Shown: positions 44,879-53,381 of the stretch, piece by piece
How positions within the stretch are numbered: the first letter of the stretch is position 1
How the letters are laid out: the number at the start of each line of letters is the position of its first letter
Assembly (NCBI RefSeq): GCF_000576555.1
Contig: NZ_CP007145.1
Span: 1,736,001-1,800,000, forward strand
Reading direction: 5' to 3'
DNA: 64,000 bases
DNA from: Hymenobacter swuensis DY53
GTDB taxonomy: Bacteria; Bacteroidota; Bacteroidia; Cytophagales; Hymenobacteraceae
The notes under the pieces: model-generated
Told to the model about the DNA's origin: nothing
The model's input: only the letters and a program-made list of their open reading frames with translations
Database searches by the model: none
Program-made: the position numbers and the translations under genes

Positions 44879-44939
44879 TGTCTACACTTTGTCTACGCGC
44901 CCTGTTAGGCGGCCGGGCCGGGCGGGGGGTACTTTTGTG
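44879..44939 (+). promoter_or_regulatory. Promoter-like element, copy 2, upstream of the first S74 gene
   Basis: TGTCTAC repeats at 44879 and 44890 (11-base period) precede TACTTTTG at 44930-44937, an exact match to the Bacteroidota -7 consensus TAnnTTTG. The start codon of the S74 protein lies 66 bases after the box. No TTTG was seen at the usual -33 distance, so the phased repeats may bind an activator instead. Confidence 0.65.
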
Positions 44940-45003
44940 GGGGTACTGCTCCGGCCGGTGCCCCGTGTGCCCCGCTCTTTTCTGCTCCTTCCTGTTGCCG
45001 CCT

Positions 45004-46755
45004 ATGCTCCACCGCTACCTCCTGGCCGCCGCGCTTTTGCTGGCCGCCGCCCCCTTCACCGCCCTTGCCCAGACCACCGGCTCCGTCGGCATCGGCACCA
45101 CCGCCCCGGATGCCTCGGCGGCCTTGGATATTGTAAGTAGCAGCAAGGGGCTGCTGCTGCCCCGGGTGGCCGCTGCCACCAGCATTACCAGTCCCGCCCC
45201 CGGCCTGCTGGTGTACCAGACCGGCGCACCGGCCGGCTTCTACTACAACGCCGGCGCCGCCGCCACCCCTAGCTGGCAGCAGCTGGCTACTACCGGCAGC
45301 ATCACCGGCGGGGATAACCTCGGCGACCACACCGCCAGCCAGAACCTGAACCTGGCCGGCCAGAAGCTGGTAGGCGGCACTACCGCCCGCGCCGTGCGCG
45401 GGGGCCTGGGCCTCGACGGCAACGGCCTGCTGACGGTGGGGGCCGCCCGCCCCGGTACCGACTCCATTACCACCTTTGGCGCGCGTCTGCTCAGCTTCGA
45501 CCAGGATTTTGTGCTTACGTCGAAAGGCTTTTTCGTGCCCGGCCTAACCAAAACTCTTCCCGTGACGGGGGTGGGCGACCGGGTGATGTGGCTCGCCTAT
45601 TACAGCGCGTTCCGGGCCGGCGGGGTGTCGGGTAACGGCACTATTAACATCGGCAGCCAGCCCACGAGCAATCAGTGGGACAATCCCAACATCGGCCAGT
45701 ATTCGGCGGCCTTCGGCCTCGACAACCTGGCCCGGGACCGATACAGCGCGGCCTTCGGCAACAACAACGTCATCCGGGCCGGGGAGGGCACCTTCGCTAC
45801 GGGCTACAGCAACAAAGCCGTGCAGACCTTCCAGGGCGTGATGATGGGCAGCGAAAACCAGATGAAGGGCCGCAACGGCCTGGTGGGCGGCTACCAGAGC
45901 AAGACGCAGACCAACCTCACCCAGGAAGCCCCCTCGCTGGCCTTCGGCTACCGCGCCCAGGCCCGCAGCAGCCAGGCGAGTTGCTACGCGCTGGGCTACT
46001 ACGCCCGCACCGGCGGCTGGGAGGGGTGCTTCACGCTGGCCGACTACTCGCCCTTCCGGACGGATTATGTCAACGACTCGTTGGTAAGCACGACCCGCAA
46101 CCAGTTCTCGGCCCGCTTTGCCGGGGGCTACCGGCTCTTCACCACCACGGCCACCAACGGCAACAATAACGGCCAGGTGCAGACGCCCATTTGGGCCGAG
46201 CTTTCCCCCGGCAGCAACTCCTGGTCGATGATGTCGGACTCCACCCTGAAGGAGCTGCGTCGGCCGGCCGACGGCAACCTGTTTCTGGCCCGCATCAACC
46301 GGATGCGCCTAGGCTCCTGGAACTACCGGGGCCAGAGCCCCGACACCATGCGCCACTACGGCCCCATGGCCCAGGATTTCTACCAGGCCTTCGGCCACGA
46401 CGGCGTGGGCCGCAGCGGCAACAAGACCACCATCAACCAGGCCGACTTTGATGGGGTGAACCTGATTGCCATTCAGGCCCTGTACCGCCGCGTGCTGCTG
46501 CTGGAAGCCGAAAACGCCCGGCAGCAGCAGCTACTCCGTCAGCTCCAGGTAACCACTACCGCGCCCGCCCGGTTGCCGGTGACGGAAGTAGAGGAGCTGC
46601 GCCGCCAAAACGCCGCGCTGCAAGCCCGGGCCGCCGCCGCCGAAACCACGGCCGCCCGGGCTACGGCCACGCTGGATGCCTTCGAGGCCCGGCTGCGGCG
46701 GCTGGAAGCGGCTACCGGCGGCGCGCCCGCACCGGCCGCGCAGGCCCGCAGGTAG
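45004..46755 (+). CDS. Secreted repeat/fibre-like protein with C-terminal S74 (endosialidase chaperone) domain, copy 1
   Basis: The product has 583 residues from ATG 45004; an earlier in-frame GTG lies in the promoter. Signal peptide MLHRYLLAAALLLAAAPFTALAQ. The mature N-terminus TTGSVGIGTTAPDASAALDI...SKGLLLPRV is the common start of Bacteroidota fibre-like surface proteins. The middle has beta-helix-like Gly/Asn/Ser repeats (SAAFGLDNLARDRYSAAFGNNN, trimeric-adhesin-head-like). The C-terminus is an S74-type segment (SDSTLKELRRPADGNLFLARINRMRLGSWNYRG, YGPMAQDFYQAFG). It ends in a heptad coiled coil (LLLEAENARQQQLLRQLQ, then Ala/Arg-rich). S74 domains trimerise and often self-cleave. This one has a divergent core, so cleavage is uncertain. 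Confidence 0.82.
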   Translation: MLHRYLLAAALLLAAAPFTALAQTTGSVGIGTTAPDASAALDIVSSSKGLLLPRVAAATSITSPAPGLLVYQTGAPAGFYYNAGAAATPSWQQLATTGSITGGDNLGDHTASQNLNLAGQKLVGGTTARAVRGGLGLDGNGLLTVGAARPGTDSITTFGARLLSFDQDFVLTSKGFFVPGLTKTLPVTGVGDRVMWLAYYSAFRAGGVSGNGTINIGSQPTSNQWDNPNIGQYSAAFGLDNLARDRYSAAFGNNNVIRAGEGTFATGYSNKAVQTFQGVMMGSENQMKGRNGLVGGYQSKTQTNLTQEAPSLAFGYRAQARSSQASCYALGYYARTGGWEGCFTLADYSPFRTDYVNDSLVSTTRNQFSARFAGGYRLFTTTATNGNNNGQVQTPIWAELSPGSNSWSMMSDSTLKELRRPADGNLFLARINRMRLGSWNYRGQSPDTMRHYGPMAQDFYQAFGHDGVGRSGNKTTINQADFDGVNLIAIQALYRRVLLLEAENARQQQLLRQLQVTTTAPARLPVTEVEELRRQNAALQARAAAAETTAARATATLDAFEARLRRLEAATGGAPAPAAQARR

Positions 46756-46982
46756 CCCCTGCGGGTGGGCCTGCGCCGTCGCAAGGGGATACATTCCTGT
46801 TAGACTGCCGATGGGCGGAAGATTGGCAGGAATTTGCCCTTTGGTCGGGGGGGCGGCCTGCCCTTACGCCGGCACCCGGCGCGGCCCGCGCCGGGTGCCA
46901 TGTTTCTTTTCTCAGTGCGGCCCGTTTGCGCTGGCCGGCTCATTCGCGCCGTGTACCTTCGTTGTTTCCTTTCTTCTTTCCT

Positions 46983-48647
46983 ATGCATCAGACGCTTACC
47001 CCAATTGCCCGCCCCACCCACCGCCTGCGTGGGGCGCTGGCCGCCGCCGCCCTGCTACTGCCGGGTGCCTACCAGGCCCAGGCCCAGACTGGCTCGGTGG
47101 GCATCGGCACCACCACTCCCGCTGCCTCTGCGGCCTTGGAAGTGCGCAGTACCACCCAGGGGCTGCTGCTGCCCCGCCTCACCCTGGCCCAGCGCAACGC
47201 TCTCACGGCCAGTACCACGGCCCCGCCGGTGCCGGGTCTACTCATCTACCTCACCGACAGCACCCCCGGCCTGTATGCCTACGACGGCACCACCTGGGTG
47301 CGCCTGGGGGCCGACAACCTGGGCAACCACACCGCTACTCAAACCCTGGACCTGAACGCACAGCGCCTGCTGGGTACCCTCGGCACCTCCCTGGGCGACT
47401 CCACGGCCCAGGTAGAGCTGACCGCCAGCGTGGGCACGCAGAGCGCCGCCCTGATGACGCGCAGCAACTTCGGGGCCCGCTACTCGCGCGTTATCCTCTC
47501 CGGCTACGGCAAGCTGCCCGAGGGCACCTCCACGGCCAACGACTTCGGCATCTGGGCCACGGCTTACCGGGGCGGCGGCTGGGCCGGCTTCTTTACGGCG
47601 GCGGGCTACGGCGCCAATAGAGAGCCTCTGCGCTGGGTGGGCATCTGCCAGAACCCGGGCTACAACGGCACTGGCTCGGCTATCCGCATCGTGGATGGCA
47701 CGCAGGGGGCGGGCAAGGTGCTGACCTCGGATGGCATCGGCTATGGCCGGTGGCAGGCCATTACGGCGGCCGGGGGCGACTTCAACCTGGGCTCTTACTC
47801 CCTGGTGGGCAATGGCGGCACCACGGGCATTGACATTACCAGCGCGGGCCGGGTGGGCATCAATACCGCCACGCCCTACTCGCAGCTGGCCAATACCGCC
47901 ACCAACATCATCGGCAGCGAAGGTACCGGGGGCAACCCCGGCTCCCTGGCCTGGGCCGCCAACCAGTCGGGCTACGCCGGTATGTTTTACAATGCCAACA
48001 CGGCCACCAACGCCACCGGCCTAGCCGTCAAGATAGCCGCCACGGGTACCACCGCCGCTTTCGACGTAAGCCAGGGCACCACCCAGGACGCGCCGGGCAC
48101 CACCCTGTTGCGGGTGCAGGGCAACGGCAACGTGGGCATCGGCGTCGCCACGGCGAACTACAAGCTGGACGTAGCTGGTCAGATACGGGCCAACAACGTA
48201 GCCGTCACCTCTGACCAGCGCTTCAAGACCAACATCCAGCCACTTCGTAGCGCCCTGGCCTCGGTGCTGGCCCTGCGCGGGGTACGCTATGAGTGGAACG
48301 CGTTGGGCATACGCCACGGCGGCACGACCGGCGCCCGGCAGGTAGGCCTGCTGGCCCAGGAGGTAGAGAAAATCTACCCCGAGCTGGTGAGCACCGATGC
48401 CGAAGGCTATAAAGCCGTGAACTACGCCCAGCTGACGCCCGTGCTTATTGAAGCCCTCAAAGAGCAGCAGGCGCAGATTGTGGCCCTGCAAGCCCGCGCC
48501 GCCACAGCGGAGGCCGCTGCTGCCCGGGCTACCAGCGCCGCCGGCTCGGCCCAGGCCCAGGCCGCTCAGGCCACGGCTACACTCGAAACCTTCGAGGCCC
48601 GGCTGCGGCGGCTGGAGGCCGCCACCAGCGTTCAGGCGCAGCGCTAG
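46983..48647 (+). CDS. Secreted fibre-like protein with C-terminal S74 domain, copy 2
   Basis: The product has 554 residues from ATG 46983. The signal peptide ends AQAQT. It shares TGSVGIGTTTPAASAALEV...TQGLLLPR with copy 1 but diverges after about residue 80. The canonical S74 chaperone domain begins TSDQRFKTNIQPLRSALASVLALRGVRYEWN. It includes VGLLAQEVEKIYPELVSTDAEGYKAVNYAQLTPVLIEALKEQQ (about 410-500), with the Ser-Asp of the self-cleavage site. The C-terminus is an Ala-rich coiled coil (AATAEAAAARATSAAGSAQAQAAQ). It is probably a trimeric surface fibre. It lies 227 bases after copy 1. Confidence 0.88.
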   Translation: MHQTLTPIARPTHRLRGALAAAALLLPGAYQAQAQTGSVGIGTTTPAASAALEVRSTTQGLLLPRLTLAQRNALTASTTAPPVPGLLIYLTDSTPGLYAYDGTTWVRLGADNLGNHTATQTLDLNAQRLLGTLGTSLGDSTAQVELTASVGTQSAALMTRSNFGARYSRVILSGYGKLPEGTSTANDFGIWATAYRGGGWAGFFTAAGYGANREPLRWVGICQNPGYNGTGSAIRIVDGTQGAGKVLTSDGIGYGRWQAITAAGGDFNLGSYSLVGNGGTTGIDITSAGRVGINTATPYSQLANTATNIIGSEGTGGNPGSLAWAANQSGYAGMFYNANTATNATGLAVKIAATGTTAAFDVSQGTTQDAPGTTLLRVQGNGNVGIGVATANYKLDVAGQIRANNVAVTSDQRFKTNIQPLRSALASVLALRGVRYEWNALGIRHGGTTGARQVGLLAQEVEKIYPELVSTDAEGYKAVNYAQLTPVLIEALKEQQAQIVALQARAATAEAAAARATSAAGSAQAQAAQATATLETFEARLRRLEAATSVQAQR

Positions 48648-48692
48648 CTCGCTCACCTGCCTTACCTCCTTCGGAGCTTACGCTCTTCGCTT

Positions 48693-50135
48693 ATGAAACA
48701 CGCTTTACCTCTTGCCTTGCTGCTGACGCTGCCCGCAGCTGCCGCCCAGGCCCAAGATCTGACCAATAACGGCGCGACCATCAGCCTCACCAACGGGGCC
48801 GTGCTGTGGGTGGGCGGTACGCTGCAAAACGCCAGCGGCACCCTGGACCTGAGCAGCGGCAGCAACCAGCTGTACGTGGGCGGCAGCCTGACCAACGCGG
48901 CCGGGGCCACCCTGCAAGCCGGTACCGCCAGCACCGTGACCCTGAACGGCGCGGCCACCCAGCAGCTGGACCTGGCCGGGGCCCGCCTCTACAACCTGAC
49001 GGTGAGCAACACCGGCGGCGGCGTAACCCTACCCGCCGCCAGCAACGCCGATGTGGCCGGCCGCCTCACGCTCAGCAGCGGGATGGTGGCGGTGAGCCCC
49101 GGCTCCGTGCTGCGCCTGGTGGAGGGGGCTACCTTGGCGGGGGAGCAGAGCGGCCGGTACGTGTGGGGCAACCTGGCGGCCGTGCTGGCCTCGGTGCCGG
49201 CCGGTAGTGCCACCAGCTTTGCCAACGGCTTCGTGCTCACGCCCGCCGCCGGCCTCAGCAACCTGACCGTCACCCGCCGGGCCGGCCTGGGCGCGGCCCA
49301 GGTCAGCTACGGCACCAGCGCCAGCGGGGCGTACAAGGGTATCGACCGGATCTGGGCTACTTCCATGGCCGTGAGCGGCACGGTGCAGCTAAGCTGGCTA
49401 TCCGACAACGACAACGGCCTGACCGATTTCCGCCAGAGCCAAGCCTGGGCCCGCGCCGCCGCGCCCGTAGCCGGCTCCGACTGGTCGCGCATCAGCCCGA
49501 GCCAGGATGCTACCGCCACCCGCACGGTCACGGGCACCATCCCATCGAATACCAGCTTCTCCTTTTTCACGGTTAGCACCGCCGATTCGCCGCTGGGCAG
49601 CGCCCCGCTACCCGTAACGCTGACGAACTTCACCGCCGCCGTCCAGGGGCCTGACGTGCTGCTGCGCTGGACCACGGCTTCGGAAGTCAATAACGACCGG
49701 TTTGAGGTGGAAGTCAGCCCCGACGGGCGCACCTTCCGGCGCATCGGGCAGGTAGCGGGCCTGGGCAGTAGCAACCAGCCCCACGCGTACCAGCTGCTGG
49801 ACCCGGCCGTGGCCCGCTACGCCATCAGCCTCGTGTACTACCGCCTCCGCCAGGTTGACCGGGACGGGACGGCCGCCTACTCGGCCGTGCGCACGGTAGC
49901 CGTCAGCGCCCAGCCTGGCCTGGCCTTGTTCCCGAACCCTACTACCCAAGCCGCCACCCTCACGGGTGCGCAGCCCGGCACCGTGGTAACCGTATTTGAT
50001 GCCGTGGGCCGGCAGGTGCTGCGCGCCACGGCCGATGCCGCCGGAACGGCCGCGCTGGTGCTGCCGGCCGGGCGCGCCACCGGGGTGTACGTGGTGCGGG
50101 TGGGCGCCACAGCTTTGCGCCTGACGGTGGAGTAA
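48693..50135 (+). CDS. T9SS-exported cell-surface protein with C-terminal sorting domain
   Basis: The 480-residue product has signal peptide MKHALPLALLLTLPAAAAQAQ. Residues about 22-130 are short beta-helix-like repeats (TNNGATISLTNGAVLWVGGTLQNASGTLDLSSG). A Bacteroidota-typical VTLTNFTAAVQGPDVLLRWTTASEVNNDRFEVEVSPDGRTF domain follows (about 305-400). The type A T9SS sorting domain is at the end (about 405-480, LALFPNPTTQAATLTGAQPG, FDAVGRQVLRA, GVYVVRVG). It is exported across the outer membrane by the type IX system. Ligand or function is unknown. It closely follows the two S74 genes and may share a transcript that ends at 50231-50260. Confidence 0.88.
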   Translation: MKHALPLALLLTLPAAAAQAQDLTNNGATISLTNGAVLWVGGTLQNASGTLDLSSGSNQLYVGGSLTNAAGATLQAGTASTVTLNGAATQQLDLAGARLYNLTVSNTGGGVTLPAASNADVAGRLTLSSGMVAVSPGSVLRLVEGATLAGEQSGRYVWGNLAAVLASVPAGSATSFANGFVLTPAAGLSNLTVTRRAGLGAAQVSYGTSASGAYKGIDRIWATSMAVSGTVQLSWLSDNDNGLTDFRQSQAWARAAAPVAGSDWSRISPSQDATATRTVTGTIPSNTSFSFFTVSTADSPLGSAPLPVTLTNFTAAVQGPDVLLRWTTASEVNNDRFEVEVSPDGRTFRRIGQVAGLGSSNQPHAYQLLDPAVARYAISLVYYRLRQVDRDGTAAYSAVRTVAVSAQPGLALFPNPTTQAATLTGAQPGTVVTVFDAVGRQVLRATADAAGTAALVLPAGRATGVYVVRVGATALRLTVE

Positions 50136-50230
50136 CGGGATAGTGGTAGCGCGTGAACGGCCACCCTTCCCGGTAGTAGTAAGGCCGTTTACTGTACTGA
50201 CTACTCAGTCGGACTACTATGGATAAAAAG

Positions 50231-50260
50231 AAAAGCCGCTGCCAAAGGCAGCGGCTTTTT
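50231..50260. terminator. Bidirectional Rho-independent terminator
   Basis: AAAAGCCGCTGCC (50231-50243) pairs perfectly with GGCAGCGGCTTTT across a 3-base AAA loop, with A and T runs on both sides. It lies between the convergent T9SS protein gene and lysA and can serve both. The rest of the 50136-50480 spacer shows nothing else. Confidence 0.9.
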
Positions 50261-50480
50261 CCTGACGGGGCTATGATCGGCCATTCCTATATCCACCCTA
50301 CGTACCGACCATAACACTCCGCTGCGAGAGGTGCTCCTTTCCATACACCTCACCAGCGCCGCTTAGTATTGAAACAAAGATAGAGGCCGGCCCGGCGGGT
50401 GCAGGGAAAGTTTTGATCAACAAGGATTTCTGCCAAGCCAACGCCCGGTTTTGGCCGGTAAAGAACAGGTGGGGCACAAC

Positions 50481-51623
50481 CTACCGGTACACGGCCGGGG
50501 CCTTCTCGCGCAGGTTGTAGCCTGAGGCCATGACCTCGCCGTAGGCACCGGCCGAGCGGATGGCCACCAGGTCGCCGCGCTGTGTTTCGGGCAGCAGCAC
50601 GCCCTTAGCAAACGTATCCGATGACTCGCAAATGGGGCCTACCACGTCATAGGGTAGGAAAGGACCCTGGCTGCTTAGGTTCTGAATGTGGTGGTGACTA
50701 CCGTACAAGGCCGGCCGGATCAGCTCGGTCATGCCCGCATCCAGAATGGCGAAGCGCACCTGCTGGCTTTCCTTCACGTACAGCACCCGGCTTACCAGCG
50801 TGCCGCACTGCGCCACCACAGCCCGGCCCAGTTCCACGTGTACCTGCTGGCCCGGCCGCCGCTGCAAGTGCTGCTCAAACATACCGAAGTACGCCGCAAA
50901 ATCCGGAATCAGGTGTTCGTCGGGCGCGTGGTAGTCGATGCCCAGGCCGCCGCCTACGTTGAGGTGGGGCAGCCGGTGGCCCCGGCCTTCCAGCCAGGTT
51001 TGCAGCTCGTTGAGCTTGCGGCTGAGTTCGGCAAATACCGTCAGGTTCGTAATCTGGGAGCCGATGTGGGCGTGCAGGCCAATCAGCTCTACGTGCGGCA
51101 GGCTATCGAGGCTGTCGATTACGCCCGCCAGATCCTGCAGGCTGATACCGAACTTGTTGGCTTCCAGGCCGGTAGTAATGTAGGCGTGGGTGTGGGCGTC
51201 CACGTTGGGATTGATACGCAGCGCCACCCGGGCCGTGCGGCCCTGGGCGGCGGCCAGCTCGTTGAGCACCTGTAGCTCCGGCACTGATTCGGCATTGAAG
51301 CAGAAGATATCGGCGGCCAGGGCGCGGTTGATTTCAGCATCCGACTTGCCCACGCCGGCAAACACCACGTGGTCGGGGGCGAAGCCGGCCTCCAGGGCCC
51401 GCTGCACCTCACCGCCGCTCACGCAGTCGGCCCCCAAGCCGGCGGCCCGGATGCGCTGCAGCAGCGGTAGGTTGAAGTTGGCCTTGAGGGCGTAATGCAC
51501 CTGAAAATTGCCGGGCCGGGCGGCGGCCGTCAGGGCCGCCAGCGTCTGGTCCAGCAGCGCGAGGTCGTAATAATAGAAGGGCGTAGGCTGCTGGGCAAGC
51601 TCCGCCGGGAGGTGAAAAGGCAT
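50481..51623 (-). CDS. lysA: Diaminopimelate decarboxylase
   Basis: The product has 380 residues from ATG 51623; an upstream in-frame GTG-type start inside the lysC end is rejected. Fold III PLP enzyme: the Schiff-base Lys is Lys47 in VHYALKANFNLP. The phosphate-binding glycine loop is LNVGGGLGIDYH. The C-terminal active-site Cys is in GPICESSDTFAKG, and the end GAYGEVMASGYNLR is typical. It makes lysine from meso-diaminopimelate, the last biosynthetic step. It begins 16 bases after the lysC stop, so the two form an operon. Confidence 0.94.
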   Translation of the reverse strand: MPFHLPAELAQQPTPFYYYDLALLDQTLAALTAAARPGNFQVHYALKANFNLPLLQRIRAAGLGADCVSGGEVQRALEAGFAPDHVVFAGVGKSDAEINRALAADIFCFNAESVPELQVLNELAAAQGRTARVALRINPNVDAHTHAYITTGLEANKFGISLQDLAGVIDSLDSLPHVELIGLHAHIGSQITNLTVFAELSRKLNELQTWLEGRGHRLPHLNVGGGLGIDYHAPDEHLIPDFAAYFGMFEQHLQRRPGQQVHVELGRAVVAQCGTLVSRVLYVKESQQVRFAILDAGMTELIRPALYGSHHHIQNLSSQGPFLPYDVVGPICESSDTFAKGVLLPETQRGDLVAIRSAGAYGEVMASGYNLREKAPAVYR

Positions 51624-51639
51624 CGGAGAAAAAAGAAAA

Positions 51640-52965
51640 TTACCGCTGGAACAAGCCCGCATTCAGCGCCTGTAAAGCACGGGTTTTGTCGTGGGTACTG
51701 ACGAGGATGCTGATGTTGTTGGGCGAGCCGCCGTAGCTGATCATGCGCACCGGAATGTCCTTGAGGGCCGCAAAGGCGCGGTTGGCCGAGCCGTGCGCGT
51801 CCTGCTCCAGGTTGCCCACCAGGCAGATGATGCTTTGGTTTTCATCTACCACCACGGACCCAAACCGGCGCAGCTCCTCCAGAATTTGGGGCAGGCGGGT
51901 GGCGTCGTCGATGGTCAGCGACACGGCCACCTCGGAGGTCGTAATCATGTCGATTGAGGTGCGGTACCGCTCAAAAATCTCGAATAGGCTACGTAGGAAA
52001 CCGTGGGCCAGCAGCATCCGGCTCGATTTCACGTTAATGGCCGTGATGCCGTCCTTGGCGGCCACGGCCTTGATGGCTTCGGCCCCGGTCTGGCTGGAAA
52101 TGATGGTGCCGGGGGCTTCGGGCTGCATAGTGTTCAGCAGGCGCACCGGAATGCCGTGCTTGGCCGCCGGCAGTATGGAACTGGGGTGCAGAATCTTCGC
52201 CCCGAAGTAGGCCAGCTCCGCCGCCTCATCAAACGACAGCTCCCGGATAGGGTAGGTGCCCTGCACCACGCGCGGGTCGTTGTTGTGCAGCCCGTCGATG
52301 TCGGTCCAGATCTGGATTTCCTCGGCCCCCACGGCCGCCCCGATCAAGGAAGCAGAGTAGTCGGAGCCGCCGCGCTTGAGGTTGTCGACGGAGCCCTGGG
52401 CGCTGCGGCAGATGTAGCCCTGGGTGATAAATAGCTCCTGCGCGGCGTGCGGGGCCAGTGTGGCAGCCAGCAGCTCCCGGATGGCGGGCGCGTCGGGCTC
52501 CTCGTCCACGTCGAGGCGCATGAAGTCGAGGGCGGGTAGCAGCACGGCCGGGCGGCCCAGCACCTGCGTCACGTAACGATGCACCAGCAACGTGCTCAGC
52601 AGCTCGCCCTGGGCCAGAATCACTCGTTCGCCGTCGGCGGAAAGCGGTGCGGCCGTAAGGCCCAGCAGGGTATCGAAATGTTGGTCGAGGTTCTGGATGG
52701 CTTGCCCGGCTACGGCTGCGTCGGGCAGCAACTCGCGGGCTACCTCGTGGTAGCGCTGGCGCAGGGCCTCAATGCGGGCCGTGGCGGTGGTGGCATCACC
52801 GGCGTAGAGCAGCTGCCCGATTTCGACCAAGGCGTTGGTGGTGCCGCTCATGGCCGACAGCACCACGATGCGCCGTTGCAAATGGGATGCGTGAATCAGC
52901 TCCGCCACTTCACGCATCCGCTGCGCCGACCCGACGGACGTGCCGCCAAACTTCAGAATTTTCAT
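51640..52965 (-). CDS. lysC: Aspartate kinase (monofunctional, lysine-sensitive type)
   Basis: The 441-residue product begins MKILKFGGTSVGSAQRM, the aspartokinase signature. It contains VVLSAMSGTTNALV, FITQGYICRSAQG, WTDIDGLHNNDPRVV and ELAYFGAKILHPSSILPA. The C-terminal third (about 300-441) holds two ACT domains (TAINVKSSRMLLAHGFLRSLFEIF, SIICLVGNLEQDAHGSANRAFAAL), the usual site for lysine feedback. It phosphorylates aspartate, the entry step to lysine, threonine and methionine synthesis. Pairing with lysA suggests dedication to lysine. A probable lysine-responsive leader lies upstream (53114-53200 and 53037-53070). Confidence 0.94.
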   Translation of the reverse strand: MKILKFGGTSVGSAQRMREVAELIHASHLQRRIVVLSAMSGTTNALVEIGQLLYAGDATTATARIEALRQRYHEVARELLPDAAVAGQAIQNLDQHFDTLLGLTAAPLSADGERVILAQGELLSTLLVHRYVTQVLGRPAVLLPALDFMRLDVDEEPDAPAIRELLAATLAPHAAQELFITQGYICRSAQGSVDNLKRGGSDYSASLIGAAVGAEEIQIWTDIDGLHNNDPRVVQGTYPIRELSFDEAAELAYFGAKILHPSSILPAAKHGIPVRLLNTMQPEAPGTIISSQTGAEAIKAVAAKDGITAINVKSSRMLLAHGFLRSLFEIFERYRTSIDMITTSEVAVSLTIDDATRLPQILEELRRFGSVVVDENQSIICLVGNLEQDAHGSANRAFAALKDIPVRMISYGGSPNNISILVSTHDKTRALQALNAGLFQR

Positions 52966-53036
52966 AATGCAGGAAACCGAATCGGAGAGTCGGGAAATGC
53001 GCCCGCCAGGTTGCGGGCAAGGTGAAACATCAGGCC

Positions 53037-53070
53037 AAAAAAAGCGCCGGCCCTTGGCAGGACCGGCGCT
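53037..53070 (-). terminator. Leader terminator (attenuator) upstream of lysC
   Basis: On the minus strand AGCGCCGGTCC (53070-53060) pairs with GGGCCGGCGCT (53053-53043) across a six-base TGCCAA loop. Seven T follow (53043-53037). It lies about 71 bases before the lysC ATG and 44 bases after the stop of the lysine-rich leader peptide. This is the geometry expected of transcription attenuation. A further small hairpin (GCCCGC/GCGGGC, 53001-53018) lies between it and lysC. Confidence 0.8.
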
Positions 53071-53113
53071 GGAAAGTTCAGTGGTAGGGAGGTACGACGA
53101 ACGGTTGCGACGG

Positions 53114-53200
53114 TCAGGTCGGGTTACGTTTCTTCGATTTCTTGACCATCATGAGGCCCACGGCCAGGCCGTCGGCTACCCGTTTGCCACGCTTCAGCAT
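53114..53200 (-). CDS. Lysine-rich leader peptide of the lysC-lysA operon
   Basis: A 28-codon frame on the minus strand starts MLKRGKR and ends VKKSKKRNPT. Six of 28 residues are Lys, four of them in KKSKK near the end, using AAG and AAA. It stops 44 bases before a strong terminator with a T-run, and lysC follows. Ribosome stalling at Lys codons when lysyl-tRNA is scarce would favour an antiterminator and raise lysC-lysA expression. The alternative pairing was not resolved by eye. An inner start at Met17/Met18 would give an 11- or 12-residue peptide. Alternatively it is a small basic structural protein. Confidence 0.6.
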   Translation of the reverse strand: MLKRGKRVADGLAVGLMMVKKSKKRNPT

Positions 53201-53381
53201 TGTACACGCCACGCACGCACCAGCAGAAGCCGGTGGGGTGGAGGAAGCGTACGAAACAGCAGAAAGCAGCATGCCAGAAGGTCAGAAGCAGGGTCATACA
53301 GCGGGCCCCGCGTCGTTTAGTGGCCGCAAGTACGGCTACAGGTTCGATAACTTCCAAATCGGGGGCTTAAAAAAACGCGGC

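Larger units (their letters stand above)
44287..45003. other. 717-base intergenic region with a duplicated promoter-like element
   Basis: Two related 60-base elements (44356-44416 and 44879-44939) lie 523 bases apart. Between them are a short frame (44425-44496, 23 codons) and a fragment resembling the CATGCTTC...GAAGCATGAC repeats (about 44750-44785). No convincing gene is present. The region may contain the decayed remains of a gene once served by the first element. Confidence 0.55.

Noticed and set aside
53124..53357. 77-codon Cys/Trp-rich minus-strand frame overlapping the lysC leader
   Set aside because: It lies in another frame from the Lys-rich leader, has no plausible domain, and its stop falls before the terminator without any regulatory logic.
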